Origin: Moritella dasanensis ArB 0140
Lineage (GTDB): Bacteria; Pseudomonadota; Gammaproteobacteria; Enterobacterales; Moritellaceae
Length of the DNA stretch: 64,000 nucleotides
Assembly: GCF_000276805.1 (NCBI RefSeq)
Contig: NZ_AKXQ01000013.1
Location: 62,001-126,000 of the forward strand
Reading direction: 5' to 3'
Shown here: positions 20,049 to 30,721 of the stretch, piece after piece
Position numbering within the stretch: the first letter of the stretch is position 1
Layout: each line of letters opens with the position of its first letter
Position numbers and translations under genes: made by a program
The notes under the pieces: model-generated
Seen by the model: only the letters and a program-made list of their open reading frames with translations
Database searches by the model: none
Told to the model about the DNA's origin: nothing

Positions 20049-21194
20049 TTGAGTAATATCGCCTTGTTGGTGTTGGAAGACGGAACAGTATTCCGTGGTG
20101 TGTCTATCGGTGCAGAAGGTCATTCGGTAGGTGAAGTGGTTTTTAATACTTCAATGACTGGTTATCAAGAAATATTAACCGATCCTTCCTATTCTCGCCA
20201 AATCGTTACTCTTACTTACCCACACATCGGAAACACCGGTACAAATGATGAAGATGCTGAATCTCCAGATGTTCATGCTTGTGGTCTAATCATTCGAGAT
20301 CTTCCTTTAGTTACTTCTAACTTCCGTAATCAACAAACACTTACTGATTATTTAAAAGAACGTAATGTTGTTGGTATCGCTGATATCGATACGCGTAAAC
20401 TGACACGTATCTTACGTGAAAAAGGTGCGCAAGCGGGTTGTATCATCGCTGGTGACAACTTAGATGAAACACACGCATTGGAACTTGCTAAAGCATTCCC
20501 TGGCCTTAAAGGCATGGATTTAGCAAAAGAAGTTACAGTGAAAGAAGCATACGAATGGAACCAAGGTAGCTGGACGTTAATGGGTGGTTTACCTGCAGAC
20601 GCAACAGATTCACGTTTCCACGTCGTTGCTTATGATTATGGTGTTAAGCGTAACATCTTACGTATGTTAGTTGACCGTGGTTGCCGTATTACGGTTGTAC
20701 CTGCGCAAACAACAGCGAAAGAAGTATTAGCGTTAAACCCTGATGGTATCTTCTTGTCAAACGGCCCTGGTGATCCACAACCGTGTGATTATGCAATCGC
20801 AGCAATTAAAGAAATTTTAGAAACAGATATTCCTGTATTTGGTATTTGTTTAGGTCACCAATTACTTGCATTAGCAAGTGGTGCTAAAACATTAAAAATG
20901 AAGTTCGGTCATCATGGTGCTAACCACCCTGTAAAAGACATGGAACGTGGCGTAGTAATGATTACGGCGCAGAACCATGGTTTCGCAGTTGATCAAACAA
21001 CATTACCGGAAAATCTAGTAATGACGCATAAATCATTATTTGATGACTCTTTACAAGGTCTTCATCGTACAGATAAACCAGCATTTAGTTTCCAGGGTCA
21101 CCCTGAAGCAAGTCCTGGTCCTCACGATGCAGCTCCACTTTTCAATCACTTTATTGAGTTGATGGAAAAGAGTATGGAAAAAAGCCAAGCCTAA
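20049..21194 (+). CDS. carA: Carbamoyl phosphate synthase small subunit CarA
   Basis: CarA is the glutaminase subunit that feeds ammonia to CarB for carbamoyl phosphate, used in arginine and pyrimidine synthesis. The N-terminal domain opens [13 protein letters not shown]; the class I amidotransferase domain has the nucleophile in [15 protein letters not shown] and the downstream [11 protein letters not shown] His/Glu pair. I place the start at the TTG at 20049, with GGAGG five to six bases upstream; E. coli carA also starts with TTG. The protein is then 381 residues. An upstream in-frame TTG at 20037 overlaps the ribosome binding site and is rejected. Confidence 0.97.
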   Translation: MSNIALLVLEDGTVFRGVSIGAEGHSVGEVVFNTSMTGYQEILTDPSYSRQIVTLTYPHIGNTGTNDEDAESPDVHACGLIIRDLPLVTSNFRNQQTLTDYLKERNVVGIADIDTRKLTRILREKGAQAGCIIAGDNLDETHALELAKAFPGLKGMDLAKEVTVKEAYEWNQGSWTLMGGLPADATDSRFHVVAYDYGVKRNILRMLVDRGCRITVVPAQTTAKEVLALNPDGIFLSNGPGDPQPCDYAIAAIKEILETDIPVFGICLGHQLLALASGAKTLKMKFGHHGANHPVKDMERGVVMITAQNHGFAVDQTTLPENLVMTHKSLFDDSLQGLHRTDKPAFSFQGHPEASPGPHDAAPLFNHFIELMEKSMEKSQA

Positions 21195-21222
21195 GCCTGA
21201 TACCTAGTAGAGAATTTGAACT

Positions 21223-24200
21223 ATGCCAAAACGTACTGATATAAAAACTATTCTAATCTTGGGCGCAGGTCCAATCGTAATTGGTCAAGCGTGTGAGTTT
21301 GACTATTCCGGTGCTCAAGCTTGTAAAGCGCTTCGTGAAGAAGGCTACCGAGTTGTTCTAGTTAACTCAAACCCAGCTACAATTATGACTGACCCAGAAA
21401 TGGCGGACGCGACTTACATCGAGCCGATCCATTGGGAAGTTGTACGTAACATCATCGAAAAAGAGCGTCCAGACGCGATTTTACCAACGATGGGTGGTCA
21501 AACAGCATTAAACTGCGCACTTGAGCTAGACAGCAAAGGTGTATTAGCAGAATTTGGTGTTGAACTGATTGGTGCTACTGCTGATGCAATCGACAAAGCG
21601 GAAGACCGTAGTCGTTTTGATAAAGCAATGAAAGCAATTGGCCTTGAAACGCCACGTGCAGGTATTGCACACACAATTGAAGAAGCAAAAGGCGTACTCG
21701 CTGAAGTTGGTTTCCCATGTATTATTCGTCCATCGTTCACTATGGGTGGCACGGGTGGCGGTATCGCTTACAACATGGAAGAGTTCATCGACATTTGTAC
21801 GTTAGGCCTAGACCTTTCGCCAACAACAGAATTATTGATCGATGAATCACTAATCGGTTGGAAAGAGTACGAGACTGAAGTTGTACGTGATAAAAACGAC
21901 AACTGCATCATCGTATGTACAATTGAAAACTTTGACCCTATGGGCATCCACACTGGTGACTCAATTACGGTTGCACCAGCACAAACATTAACGGATAAAG
22001 AATACCAAATCATGCGTAATGCATCGATGGCTGTTCTACGTGAAATTGGTGTTGAAACAGGTGGTTCAAACGTACAGTTTGGTATTAACCCTGAAGATGG
22101 CCGTATGGTTATCATCGAGATGAACCCACGTGTATCACGTTCATCAGCACTTGCATCTAAAGCAACGGGTTTCCCAATTGCTAAGATTGCTGCAAAACTT
22201 GCTGTAGGTTACACACTAGACGAATTATCAAATGACATTACTGGCGGCGCAACGCCAGCATCATTTGAACCAACACTAGATTACGTTGTTACTAAGCTGC
22301 CACGCTTTAACTTCGAAAAATTTGCTGGTGCTAACGACCGTCTAACGACACAGATGAAATCTGTTGGTGAAGTAATGGCAATTGGCCGTAACTTCCAAGA
22401 GTCACTGCAAAAAGCACTACGCGGTTTAGAAATTGGTAAAAACGGTTTAGACCCAGAAGTTAATCTAAACGATGATACTGCAGCTGCAACAATTCGTCAT
22501 GAATTAATGGAAGCTGGCGCTGAGCGTATCTTCTATATTGCTGACGCATTCCGTAGCGGCATGACGTGTGATGAGATTTATGCAATTACCTGTGTTGACC
22601 ATTGGTTCCTTGTACAAATTGAAGACCTCGTTAAAGCAGAAGAAAACGTAAGTAAAATCGGCCTATCTGGCTTAGATGAAACAACATTACGTCAACTTAA
22701 GCGTAAAGGTTTCTCTGATATACGTTTGTCTAAACTTGCTGGTGTAAGCGAAAACGAAGTACGTAAATTACGTCATCGTTTAGACATCTTACCGGTTTAC
22801 AAGCGTGTTGATACTTGTGCTGCTGAGTTCTCAAGCGACACGGCTTACATGTACTCTACATACGATGAAGAGTGTGAAGCGAACCCAACTGATAATGATA
22901 AAATCATGATCATTGGTGGCGGTCCTAACCGTATTGGTCAAGGTATCGAATTCGATTACTGTTGTGTACACGCTGCATTAGCAATGCGTGAAGACGGCTA
23001 CGAAACTATCATGGTTAACTGTAACCCTGAAACGGTTTCAACAGATTACGATACTTCAGATCGTCTATACTTCGAACCTATTACATTAGAAGATGTACTA
23101 GAAATCGTCCGTGTAGAAAAGCCTAAAGGCGTGATCGTGCAGTACGGTGGTCAAACTCCACTTAAACTAGCACGTGAATTAGAAGCAGCTGGCGTACCAA
23201 TTATCGGTACTTCACCGGATGCGATTGACCGTTCAGAAGATCGTGAACGTTTCCAACAAGCTGTTGACCGTTTAGGTCTACTACAGCCTGACAACGCAAC
23301 GGTAACTACAACTGAACAAGCGGTTATTTCTGCTGAAGGTATCGGTTATCCGTTAGTTGTTCGCCCATCATATGTACTTGGTGGCCGTGCAATGGAAATT
23401 GTATATGACGAAATCGATTTACGTCGTTACTTTAAAGAAGCGGTAAGTGTTTCTAACGAATCACCAGTACTACTTGACCGTTTCCTAGATAACGCTATCG
23501 AACTTGACGTTGACGCAATCTGTGACGGCAAAGATGTTGTTATTGGCGGCATCATGGAGCACATCGAACAAGCAGGTGTTCACTCAGGTGACTCAGGTTG
23601 TTCATTACCTCCTTATTCATTAAGCCCTGAAATTCTAGACGTTATGCGCGGCCAAGTACGTGCTTTAGCACTAGAATTAGGTGTTATTGGTCTAATGAAT
23701 ACGCAGTTCGCTGTTAAAGATAACGAAGTTTACTTAATTGAAGTTAACCCGCGTGCTGCACGTACTGTTCCTTTTGTTTCAAAAGCAACAGGTGTTCAAC
23801 TTGCAAAAGTTGCTGCACGTGTAATGGCTGGCCAAACGTTAGTTGAACTTGGTTTCACTGAAGAAGTTATTCCACCATACTTCTCTGTTAAAGAAGTTGT
23901 ATTACCATTCGGTAAGTTCCCAGGTTCAGACCCGTTACTAGGCCCTGAAATGCGTTCTACTGGTGAAGTAATGGGTGTGGGTGATACCTTCGCTGAAGCT
24001 TATGCTAAAGCACAGCTTGGTGCTTCTGCTGAAGTTGCTAAGAGCGGTCGTGCGCTTATCTCAGTACGTAACGGCGATAAAGCCCGCGCTGCTGAATTAG
24101 CAAAACAACTTATTGCACTTGGTTTTGAAATCGATGCGACTCACGGTACTGCTGTTGCACTAGGTGAAGAGGGTGTTAACCTTCGTCTAGTAAACAAGGT

Positions 24201-24441
24201 ACATGAAGGTCGTCCTCATATTCTTGACCGTATCAAAAATGGCGAATATAGCTACATCATTAATACGACTGAAGGTCGTGTTGCGATTGAAGACTCTCGT
24301 CAACTACGTGCAGCAGCTTTACGTTATAAAGTTAACTACACAACAACAATGAATGCTGCATTTGCAACGTGCCAAGCGCACTCTGCTGATGACCGTGGTA
24401 CAGTTCGTTCAATTCAAGAACTGCATACTCGTATTAAGTAA
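21223..24441 (+). CDS. carB: Carbamoyl phosphate synthase large subunit CarB
   Basis: The 1072-residue synthetase subunit has the duplicated ATP-grasp halves: [23 protein letters not shown] at the start of the first (cut here to its first part, GAGPIVIGQ) and [18 protein letters not shown] at about residue 563 of the second, followed by the C-terminal MGS-like allosteric domain (about 935-1072). It makes carbamoyl phosphate from bicarbonate, ammonia and two ATP. It follows carA by 28 bases and ends at a stem-loop and a second, stronger terminator. Confidence 0.98.
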   Translation: MPKRTDIKTILILGAGPIVIGQACEFDYSGAQACKALREEGYRVVLVNSNPATIMTDPEMADATYIEPIHWEVVRNIIEKERPDAILPTMGGQTALNCALELDSKGVLAEFGVELIGATADAIDKAEDRSRFDKAMKAIGLETPRAGIAHTIEEAKGVLAEVGFPCIIRPSFTMGGTGGGIAYNMEEFIDICTLGLDLSPTTELLIDESLIGWKEYETEVVRDKNDNCIIVCTIENFDPMGIHTGDSITVAPAQTLTDKEYQIMRNASMAVLREIGVETGGSNVQFGINPEDGRMVIIEMNPRVSRSSALASKATGFPIAKIAAKLAVGYTLDELSNDITGGATPASFEPTLDYVVTKLPRFNFEKFAGANDRLTTQMKSVGEVMAIGRNFQESLQKALRGLEIGKNGLDPEVNLNDDTAAATIRHELMEAGAERIFYIADAFRSGMTCDEIYAITCVDHWFLVQIEDLVKAEENVSKIGLSGLDETTLRQLKRKGFSDIRLSKLAGVSENEVRKLRHRLDILPVYKRVDTCAAEFSSDTAYMYSTYDEECEANPTDNDKIMIIGGGPNRIGQGIEFDYCCVHAALAMREDGYETIMVNCNPETVSTDYDTSDRLYFEPITLEDVLEIVRVEKPKGVIVQYGGQTPLKLARELEAAGVPIIGTSPDAIDRSEDRERFQQAVDRLGLLQPDNATVTTTEQAVISAEGIGYPLVVRPSYVLGGRAMEIVYDEIDLRRYFKEAVSVSNESPVLLDRFLDNAIELDVDAICDGKDVVIGGIMEHIEQAGVHSGDSGCSLPPYSLSPEILDVMRGQVRALALELGVIGLMNTQFAVKDNEVYLIEVNPRAARTVPFVSKATGVQLAKVAARVMAGQTLVELGFTEEVIPPYFSVKEVVLPFGKFPGSDPLLGPEMRSTGEVMGVGDTFAEAYAKAQLGASAEVAKSGRALISVRNGDKARAAELAKQLIALGFEIDATHGTAVALGEEGVNLRLVNKVHEGRPHILDRIKNGEYSYIINTTEGRVAIEDSRQLRAAALRYKVNYTTTMNAAFATCQAHSADDRGTVRSIQELHTRIK

Positions 24442-24446
24442 GCCTG

Positions 24447-24478
24447 TAAGCGATAACTCTTTACTGAGTTATCGCTTA
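24447..24478 (+). terminator. Stem-loop after carB
   Basis: A perfect 13-base inverted repeat (TAAGCGATAACTC / GAGTTATCGCTTA) with a six-base loop starts a few bases after the stop. It lacks a T run and may stabilise the mRNA 3' end ahead of the terminator that follows. Confidence 0.6.
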
Positions 24479-24501
24479 CTTACTCAGTATTTATAGTTAA
24501 T

Positions 24502-24552
24502 AAAAAACCTCGTTGTTCTTGTTATATATAACAGAAGCAACGAGGTTTTTTT
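24502..24552. terminator. Bidirectional terminator between carB and the convergent small gene
   Basis: AAAAAACCTCGTTG pairs with CAACGAGGTTTTTTT, with an inner TGTTAT/ATAACA helix. A and T runs flank the stem on both sides. Confidence 0.9.
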
Positions 24553-24576
24553 ATAGCTGTAATTTGTGATGATTAA

Positions 24577-24798
24577 CTACAGTTCAAATTCCAATTCAAT
24601 AAAAGTACAACCCTTCACGCAGCTCACGCCGGATTTTGATGCATCATTTTTATTTTTTGGTGGTAACAATTTTAATGGTTGTTGGCATACCGGGCATAAC
24701 ACAGTTTTTCCAAGGCATACTTTTTTGATGGTATTACGTTGCTCATGAAATGAGTTTGAACTGCTTTTGTTAATCGCTGAAAAATCTAGTTTTGACAT
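24577..24798 (-). CDS. Small four-cysteine (zinc-ribbon-like) protein, unknown function
   Basis: The 73-residue protein has a polar N-terminus and four cysteines in two knuckle-like pairs, C35/C38 (CPVCQQPL) and C60/C64 (CVKGC), suggesting one zinc site. AAGAG precedes the ATG, and a bidirectional terminator follows its end, both supporting a real gene. I recognise the general type, not a named family. Confidence 0.65.
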   Translation of the reverse strand: MSKLDFSAINKSSSNSFHEQRNTIKKVCLGKTVLCPVCQQPLKLLPPKNKNDASKSGVSCVKGCTFIELEFEL

Positions 24799-25022
24799 AA
24801 TAACTCTTTATAACTCATTAATTGTGCGTGTTTTTTTCTATAATTACACCTGTTGTTTACTCATTTATGTCGCTTAGTTTCATCAAGACGAATAACAGTT
24901 CACTGTGGGCGTATTCAATAATTTGGGAACATATTACCTGTTTATTGGCATAAAAGTATCAGTGATTGCATTTTATTCTAGGGTTAGTGTTACTGGGCTT
25001 CAGATAAATTAAGCGAATGTGA

Positions 25023-25547
25023 ATGTTACGCTGTAAATTAAAATCATCAGGTCTAACCTTAATTGAGTTACTTGTAACCTTGGCAATACTGACTATATTG
25101 ATGGCGTTAAGCATCCCATCGTATAGTGACTACGTGCATAAAAATAAACTCAGTAACCTCACCAGGCAATTGGTTGAAGCGTTAACGATCACGAAACAAT
25201 TAGCGATAGTTCGGGGGCAGCGGCATTATTTTAATATGCAGATTGATAATACCGCCATTAACACTTTTGAGTCATGTTGGGTTATCAGTCATATCGAGCA
25301 TTGTGATTGCTTAACATCGCATGTCTTATGTCAGGCTCAATATGGTCAAGTTAGCGCCGCGATAACAGATATTGAACTCATTATTAATCGCACCAGTTTA
25401 TCTTTCTCACCCTTATTCGGTGCAACCAATGGTGCGAGTTATCAGCTTTCCTTAGGTCGTTTTAGCACTAAGGTTATCGTCAGTACTCAGGGACGTATTC
25501 GAGTTTGTATGGTGCGTGGAGAGAGTGCGATATATGGCGACTGTTAA
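25023..25547 (+). CDS. Type IV minor pilin, FimT/GspH-like
   Basis: The 174-residue prepilin has a ten-residue leader, the prepilin peptidase site G10/L11 followed by TLIELLVTLAIL with Glu at +5, and a hydrophobic N-terminal helix, then a globular domain with cysteine-rich loops. FimT-type minor pilins prime pilus assembly and in several bacteria bind DNA during uptake. First gene of a four-gene minor pilin operon. Its ribosome binding site is weak. Confidence 0.85.
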   Translation: MLRCKLKSSGLTLIELLVTLAILTILMALSIPSYSDYVHKNKLSNLTRQLVEALTITKQLAIVRGQRHYFNMQIDNTAINTFESCWVISHIEHCDCLTSHVLCQAQYGQVSAAITDIELIINRTSLSFSPLFGATNGASYQLSLGRFSTKVIVSTQGRIRVCMVRGESAIYGDC

Positions 25548-26172
25548 ACCATTCCAATCAGTTCAATTAGTTTGGCCGAGCCGTTTTTACATGTGTGGGC
25601 ATGGGTTAATTGAGCTGATGATGTCAATTTCATTAGCGGGCATTATTTTTACCGGTTCGAGTTATATTTACGCGGCACATGAGGTACAAAATATCCGCGC
25701 AGAGCAATATTATTTGGTGCAGCAAGAAGCGCAGAATATGCTGACTATTATGCAGCGAGAGTTAGGTCGTGCAGGTTATAAAAGCCATATTGCCGCAACG
25801 AACGCTTTTATCTATAGCGATGATGAAATTTATATTTTGAACGCGAGCAAGGATTGTATTGTGTATCGTTATGACCGTAATGAAGATGGTGTTTTTAATA
25901 ATGAAAATTTTGGTTTTCGTTTGTATCTCGGTGGGCTACAGCAGCGCAAAGGCAGCGCGGTTAGCTGCGATGGTGGTTTAGGTTGGGAAATGATTTCGGA
26001 TACTGCGAGTACCGACATTACCGAATTGCAATTCAGCGTGTTGCAACAACGTTATTCGCTACCGTATCGAATTAAGGGTGTCGTCAATATCGTGCTCAGT
26101 ATTCGTCATCGTCAATTTGCCGATATTGAGCTTCACTTTTTTCGTAATAGTAGTGCGAGGGCTTTTCTATAA
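25534..26172 (+). CDS. Type IV minor pilin, PilW-like
   Basis: With the start at the ATG 25534 (GGAGAG upstream) the gene overlaps the FimT-like ORF by 14 bases. The leader is followed by G22/H23-GLIELMMSISLAG: Glu is at +5 of the cleavage site, but the usual Phe at +1 is His. The rest is a PilW-like domain with a YRYDRNEDGVFNNE segment resembling a calcium-binding loop. A shorter start at 25591 would give a two- to three-residue leader. The family match is by pattern. Confidence 0.8.
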   Translation: MATVKPFQSVQLVWPSRFYMCGHGLIELMMSISLAGIIFTGSSYIYAAHEVQNIRAEQYYLVQQEAQNMLTIMQRELGRAGYKSHIAATNAFIYSDDEIYILNASKDCIVYRYDRNEDGVFNNENFGFRLYLGGLQQRKGSAVSCDGGLGWEMISDTASTDITELQFSVLQQRYSLPYRIKGVVNIVLSIRHRQFADIELHFFRNSSARAFL

Positions 26173-26639
26173 TGGCACTTAAACAACCGACATTTTACGC
26201 TGTTCGAGGTTTCGCGATACTATCAATGACGCTCATTTTAGTCTTTATTACGATTAGCAGCAGTTTGGCTTTTGCGCATATTCAGCAACAACGTATTCAA
26301 CGTAATCAACTCAATCTCAATTACCTGAAAGCTAAAATTACAGCAGCCAATAAATTAGACTTGTTTTATATCGTGCTCTACGATTCCCCAGCATTACTTA
26401 CTTTGCTTCCGGCATGTACAAACTTAGCCTTAGATAATCATCAACGCGTTACGCCGAATGCAAGGATGCTGCAATATCGGTTGTCAGACGAGTTTTATTT
26501 ATGCGCTGAAGAGGAAGCTGTTTTCAACATTACGGTAGCGATTACTTACAATGATACTGAGCAACTGGTCATGCAGCGTCAGCTTATGACGACTTCAGTG
26601 CCTTGGACTTGGCAACCAACCTCTTTATATGGTTTTTAA
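26172..26639 (+). CDS. Type IV minor pilin, PilX-like
   Basis: The ATG shares one base with the stop of the PilW-like gene, so the two are translationally coupled. A short leader ends at G13, followed by FAILSMTLILVFITISSSLAF; the residue at +5 is not Glu, as in many PilX/GspK-type pilins. The globular part is short (155 residues in total). The name rests on operon position and N-terminal form. Confidence 0.75.
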   Translation: MALKQPTFYAVRGFAILSMTLILVFITISSSLAFAHIQQQRIQRNQLNLNYLKAKITAANKLDLFYIVLYDSPALLTLLPACTNLALDNHQRVTPNARMLQYRLSDEFYLCAEEEAVFNITVAITYNDTEQLVMQRQLMTTSVPWTWQPTSLYGF

Positions 26640-27077
26640 ATGCACCTTAGACACTATACGTTACAGCAAGGCGGCTGTTTACTGGAGGTTATGATCTGTT
26701 TATTTATGCTGACCACCGCTATATTTGGTATTACCGGGTTGAAGTTAACTCAGGCTCAAATTGTATTACAGCAATCACAATATACAACAGCATGGGCACT
26801 CATGGAGTATAAGCTGAATGAGTTACGTTATTTGACCGATTCGATTAATGGGTTTACCTCTTTGAGTACAAATGTTGGCGGTAGCATGAGCGCGGGAAAG
26901 ATTCAATATGATCAGCATCAGTTTAATTTAAGCTGGCAAGTAACATCGTTGACTGCGCTCACGACGTCAAGTTTGCTAAAGGAAGTCGAGATTAAGATTA
27001 ATTGGCTGGATAAAACCAATGTTACGCAGATGATCAGCAGTAACACGACACTGAATCGGGATATTATTTCGAGATAA
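26640..27077 (+). CDS. Type IV minor pilin, PilV-like
   Basis: The ATG follows the preceding stop immediately. G11 ends the leader and is followed by GCLLEVMICLFMLTTAIFG with Glu at +5. Total length is 145 residues. It completes a fimT-pilW-pilX-pilV set; in many bacteria pilY1 and pilE follow, but here the next gene is sstT. Confidence 0.8.
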   Translation: MHLRHYTLQQGGCLLEVMICLFMLTTAIFGITGLKLTQAQIVLQQSQYTTAWALMEYKLNELRYLTDSINGFTSLSTNVGGSMSAGKIQYDQHQFNLSWQVTSLTALTTSSLLKEVEIKINWLDKTNVTQMISSNTTLNRDIISR

Positions 27078-27227
27078 GAATGAAACGCAGTCGTGATGAG
27101 TCGTGATTTACATTAATTTGCGTATTTATGGTTGTTTTGTGAGGAATTGCTAAAATTTAATGTTATTTCTTCCATTAAATTTGGTATTATTCTGCCTTTA
27201 TTGATGTTTATGGATATAGGGTGTGAT

Positions 27228-28442
27228 ATGGGAAGTAAAGTAGCAGGGCTTTTTCAACTGAGTTTGGTTAAACAAATCATCATTAGTATTGTTGCGGGTA
27301 TAGTATTAGCCTATGCAGCGCCAAGTATTGCTATTGAAGCAAGTTTATTTGGTGGGTTATTTGTCAGTGCGCTGAAAGCGATCGCACCTTTATTAGTGTT
27401 TGTATTAGTGATCTCTGCAATTGCAAATCAAGCATCTAATACGAATGCTAATATACGTCCGATTGTGACCTTGTATTTATTAGGCACCTTTGCCGCGGCG
27501 ATTGTTGCAGTAAGTTTAAGTTTTTTATTCCCAATACAATTGACGCTCGTGACCGAAGCCGCGACAAACTCAGCGCCAAGCGACATCACTGAAGTATTGC
27601 GTAATCTTATTTACAAGGTGGTCGATAACCCGGTGAATGCGATTGTGACGAGTAACTTTATTGGTGTGTTAACCTGGGGTATTGGTTTTGGTGCGGCATT
27701 AAAGCATTCATCACCAACAACGAAACAAGTGATCAAGGATGTTGCTGATGGCGTATCTAAGATTGTACACGTTGTTATTCGTTTTGCGCCGTTAGGTATC
27801 TTTGGTTTAGTATCATCAACATTTGCAACGGTTGGTTTCTCGGCAATGGTAAGTTATACCCATTTGCTTGCGGTATTGTTAACGTCAATGGCCGTGGTTG
27901 CCTTAGTGATTAACCCTATCATTTTGTTCGTGATGTCACGTCAAAATCCATATCCGTTAATTTTCCAGTGTTTACGTGAAAGTGGTATTACCGCCTTCTT
28001 CACACGTTCATCTGCGGCTAATATTCCAGTGAATATGGAACTGTGTAAGAAACTTAATTTACACAAAGACACTTACTCGGTTGCTATCCCGCTGGGCGCA
28101 ACCATTAACATGGGCGGTGCTGCGATCACCATTACTGTGTTAACACTTGCAGCCGTTAATACTTTAGGTATTGCGGTTGATATACCAACGGCATTATTAT
28201 TGAGCCTCATTGCCGCTATTTCAGCATGTGGCGCTTCTGGTGTAGCGGGTGGTTCGCTGTTGTTAATTCCATTGTCTTGTAGTTTATTTGGCATTGATAA
28301 CGACATTGCAATGCAAGTTGTCGCAACTGGTTTCATCATCGGTGTGTTACAAGATTCAGCTGAAACAGCGCTAAACAGCTCAACGGATGTAGTCTTTACT
28401 GCTGCCGTGAGCCATGCATACGAAAGAAAGACTGACGTGTAA
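27228..28442 (+). CDS. sstT: Serine/threonine:sodium symporter SstT
   Basis: SstT imports serine and threonine with sodium ions. The protein of about 404 residues from the ATG at 27228 matches the family length; the frame is open upstream to 27132, but that extension does not look like SstT. Family signatures include [43 protein letters not shown] and [15 protein letters not shown] (the re-entrant loops of the dicarboxylate/amino acid:cation symporter fold). It ends at a strong terminator. Confidence 0.95.
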   Translation: MGSKVAGLFQLSLVKQIIISIVAGIVLAYAAPSIAIEASLFGGLFVSALKAIAPLLVFVLVISAIANQASNTNANIRPIVTLYLLGTFAAAIVAVSLSFLFPIQLTLVTEAATNSAPSDITEVLRNLIYKVVDNPVNAIVTSNFIGVLTWGIGFGAALKHSSPTTKQVIKDVADGVSKIVHVVIRFAPLGIFGLVSSTFATVGFSAMVSYTHLLAVLLTSMAVVALVINPIILFVMSRQNPYPLIFQCLRESGITAFFTRSSAANIPVNMELCKKLNLHKDTYSVAIPLGATINMGGAAITITVLTLAAVNTLGIAVDIPTALLLSLIAAISACGASGVAGGSLLLIPLSCSLFGIDNDIAMQVVATGFIIGVLQDSAETALNSSTDVVFTAAVSHAYERKTDV

Positions 28443-28498
28443 AATAAGCAACTCGTCTGATTTGTTTTAAATAACAGGTCATATAAGTTAAGTCATAG

Positions 28499-28530
28499 GC
28501 AGCCAGTTAGCAATAACTGGCTGCTTTTTT
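28499..28530 (+). terminator. Terminator of sstT
   Basis: GCAGCCAGTTA pairs with TAACTGGCTGC around a GCAA loop, followed by six T. Confidence 0.95.
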
Positions 28531-28703
28531 ATGGGAACGTAACAATCAGTAACAAAATGCGAAATTAACCTGACACTTGTTACTCGGATGTTATACTCAT
28601 TTCCAATTTGGAAAACCGAAATAATAATGACTTAAAACATTAATCATCGGTTTAATATCAGAAGATAGTTTTTTGTATAGATAACGGCAAAGGGAATAGA
28701 TAA

Positions 28704-29714
28704 ATGTTTGACTTTAGAAGTGATACTGTCACACAGCCAACCGCTGCAATGCGTAACGCGATGGCGACCGCCGTTGTGGGTGATGACGTTTATGGTGACG
28801 ATCCGACAGTCAATAAACTGGAAGGAATGGCTGCCGAACGTTATGGATTTGATGCCGCTATCTTTTGTTCGTCAGGCACACAAGCTAACTTATTAGCTAT
28901 CATGGCGCATTGCCAACGTGGTGATGAATATATTTGCGGTCAAAATGCCCATAATTACCGTTGGGAAGGCGGTGGTGCAGCGGTACTTGGTAGTGTGCAA
29001 CCACAGCCAATTGCGAATGAAGCTGATGGTAGTATTTGTCTGCAAGCGATCCGTGACAATATTAAACCAGATGATGATCATCATGCAAAAACCAAGTTAT
29101 TATCATTAGAAAATACCATTGGTGGTAAAGTCTTATCCCTTGAGTATCTCGCTCAAGCCCAGGCATTAGCGTTTGAACATGGCCTACGTATTCACCTTGA
29201 TGGTGCGCGGGTGTTTAATGCTGCCGTTAAACTTAACGTCGATGCGAGCGAAATTACTCAGTATTTTGATTCTGCATCGATTTGTTTATCGAAAGGACTT
29301 GCTGCACCAGTTGGTTCATTATTACTTGGTTCAGAGTCGTTAATTCGCAGTGCCAGACGCTGGCGTAAAATGCTCGGCGGTGGTATGCGTCAAGCTGGTA
29401 TTCTTGCGGCCGCGGGTATTCTAGCGCTCGATGTACAAGTTGAAAAATTGGCTATTGATCATGAAAATACACAGTACTTAGCGCAGCAATTACTGACGCT
29501 AGCTGAGTTCACTTTTGATTTGGAAAGTGTCCAAACCAATATGATCTTTACCCAATACACAGGTAAAGATGGCAAAGCATTAGCGGCATATTTACGTACC
29601 AAAGGTATTATTATTAGTGCGAGCAATGCGATCCGTTTTGTCGTTCATCAAGATATTACTGTCGACGCAATCGACTTATTAATTGCAGAAATTAAACATT
29701 TTCATTCGCTGTAA
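28704..29714 (+). CDS. ltaE: Low-specificity L-threonine aldolase LtaE
   Basis: LtaE is a PLP enzyme that splits threonine or allo-threonine into glycine and acetaldehyde. The 336-residue protein opens DFRSDTVTQPTAAMRNAM, has YGDDPTVNKLE, and carries the PLP lysine in SICLSKGLAAPVGSLLLG. Length is typical. AAAGGG precedes the ATG. Together with sstT just upstream and kbl-tdh 4 kb downstream it adds a second threonine-degrading route. Confidence 0.95.
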   Translation: MFDFRSDTVTQPTAAMRNAMATAVVGDDVYGDDPTVNKLEGMAAERYGFDAAIFCSSGTQANLLAIMAHCQRGDEYICGQNAHNYRWEGGGAAVLGSVQPQPIANEADGSICLQAIRDNIKPDDDHHAKTKLLSLENTIGGKVLSLEYLAQAQALAFEHGLRIHLDGARVFNAAVKLNVDASEITQYFDSASICLSKGLAAPVGSLLLGSESLIRSARRWRKMLGGGMRQAGILAAAGILALDVQVEKLAIDHENTQYLAQQLLTLAEFTFDLESVQTNMIFTQYTGKDGKALAAYLRTKGIIISASNAIRFVVHQDITVDAIDLLIAEIKHFHSL

Positions 29715-29790
29715 ATATTAGCCTTATTTCTCGGTGAATAAGGCCAATATAAAATATAATTATAATAATAAAGATAATCTCGGAGTTATC

Positions 29791-30243
29791 ATGTCAGATA
29801 AAACAACTGCTGTAACAGATAAGCAAAATGCGCAATCAGATAAGGCAAGAATACCAACGGGTAGCCTGATCTTACGTACTTTAGCAATGCCTGCTGATAC
29901 CAACGCTAATGGCGATATTTTTGGTGGTTGGATCATGTCGCAAATGGATATCGCTGGTGGTATTTTAGCAAAAGAGATCGCACAGGGTAGGGTAGCTACT
30001 ATTTCGGTAGATGGCATGACGTTCCATCAACCTGTCACAGTAGGTGACGTAGTCTGTTGTTATGGCTCATGTTCACGCATTGGTAATTCATCAATGACGA
30101 TTAAGTTAGAGATCTGGGTTAAACCCGTGATCAATGCACCTAAATTTAACTTCCGTTATATCGTTACCGAAGCAACATTCACCTATGTTGCAATTGATGA
30201 TGGTGGTAAATCACGTCGCATTGAACGCTCGTGTGAGGTATAA
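29791..30243 (+). CDS. yciA: Acyl-CoA thioesterase YciA
   Basis: The protein of about 150 residues is a single hot-dog domain that hydrolyses acyl-CoAs. The active-site stretch NANGDIFGGWIMSQMDIAGG and the VTVGDVVCCYGSCSRIGNSS segment match YciA. I chose the ATG at 29791, which has GGAG upstream; the frame begins at 29734. The N-terminus is about 20 residues longer than E. coli YciA and is polar. A terminator-like stem lies 80 bases downstream. Confidence 0.92.
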   Translation: MSDKTTAVTDKQNAQSDKARIPTGSLILRTLAMPADTNANGDIFGGWIMSQMDIAGGILAKEIAQGRVATISVDGMTFHQPVTVGDVVCCYGSCSRIGNSSMTIKLEIWVKPVINAPKFNFRYIVTEATFTYVAIDDGGKSRRIERSCEV

Positions 30244-30320
30244 ACGCTTTTTCTAACGCAAGCGATAGTGTTAATAATTTATCCGTTTAAATAAGGGATG
30301 AGCTATCACATATCTAACAA

Positions 30321-30370
30321 AATGTAGCGGGTACTATATTATTAGTCATATACCGCTACATTCTTTTCTT
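30321..30370 (+). terminator. Terminator of yciA
   Basis: AATGTAGCGG pairs with CCGCTACATT around an AT-rich loop and is followed by TTCTTTTCTT. Confidence 0.75.
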
Positions 30371-30721
30371 CATTCTATCTCTTCCGTCATTGCTTGCTAA
30401 GTATCTCAATATTGGTAATTATTTACTGTCTTTAGCGATTTTAAATTTTAAGTAAACTTATTAAAAGTAGAGGCTAAATAGATTTATCTGGTCTGACCTC
30501 GTTTGGTTTTATCTGTTTTCCTTACTAACCTAAGAATGTTGCTGTTTTTTTTAATATTTCGTTAAGAACACCTTTCCAAAATTGAATTCCCGACTAACCT
30601 TATTTCTACTGAATTATATTTTGATCAAAATTTGTTTCTAGTTAGTTTTATAGTTGTTGCTAGGTATGTTTAATTTGTAAGTGTGGTTTCGTGAGAGAGA
30701 CTCGCTTAGGGAGATAGAAAA
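30371..30721 (+). promoter_or_regulatory. Upstream region of the sigma factor gene
   Basis: The AT-rich 350-base stretch has no ORF. It contains a 14-base perfect palindrome listed separately, about 90 bases before the sigma factor ATG. Confidence 0.4.
30618..30631. promoter_or_regulatory. Palindromic operator candidate
   Basis: ATTTTGATCAAAAT is a perfect 14-base palindrome. It could bind a dimeric regulator of the downstream sigma factor gene; the regulator is unknown. Confidence 0.35.
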
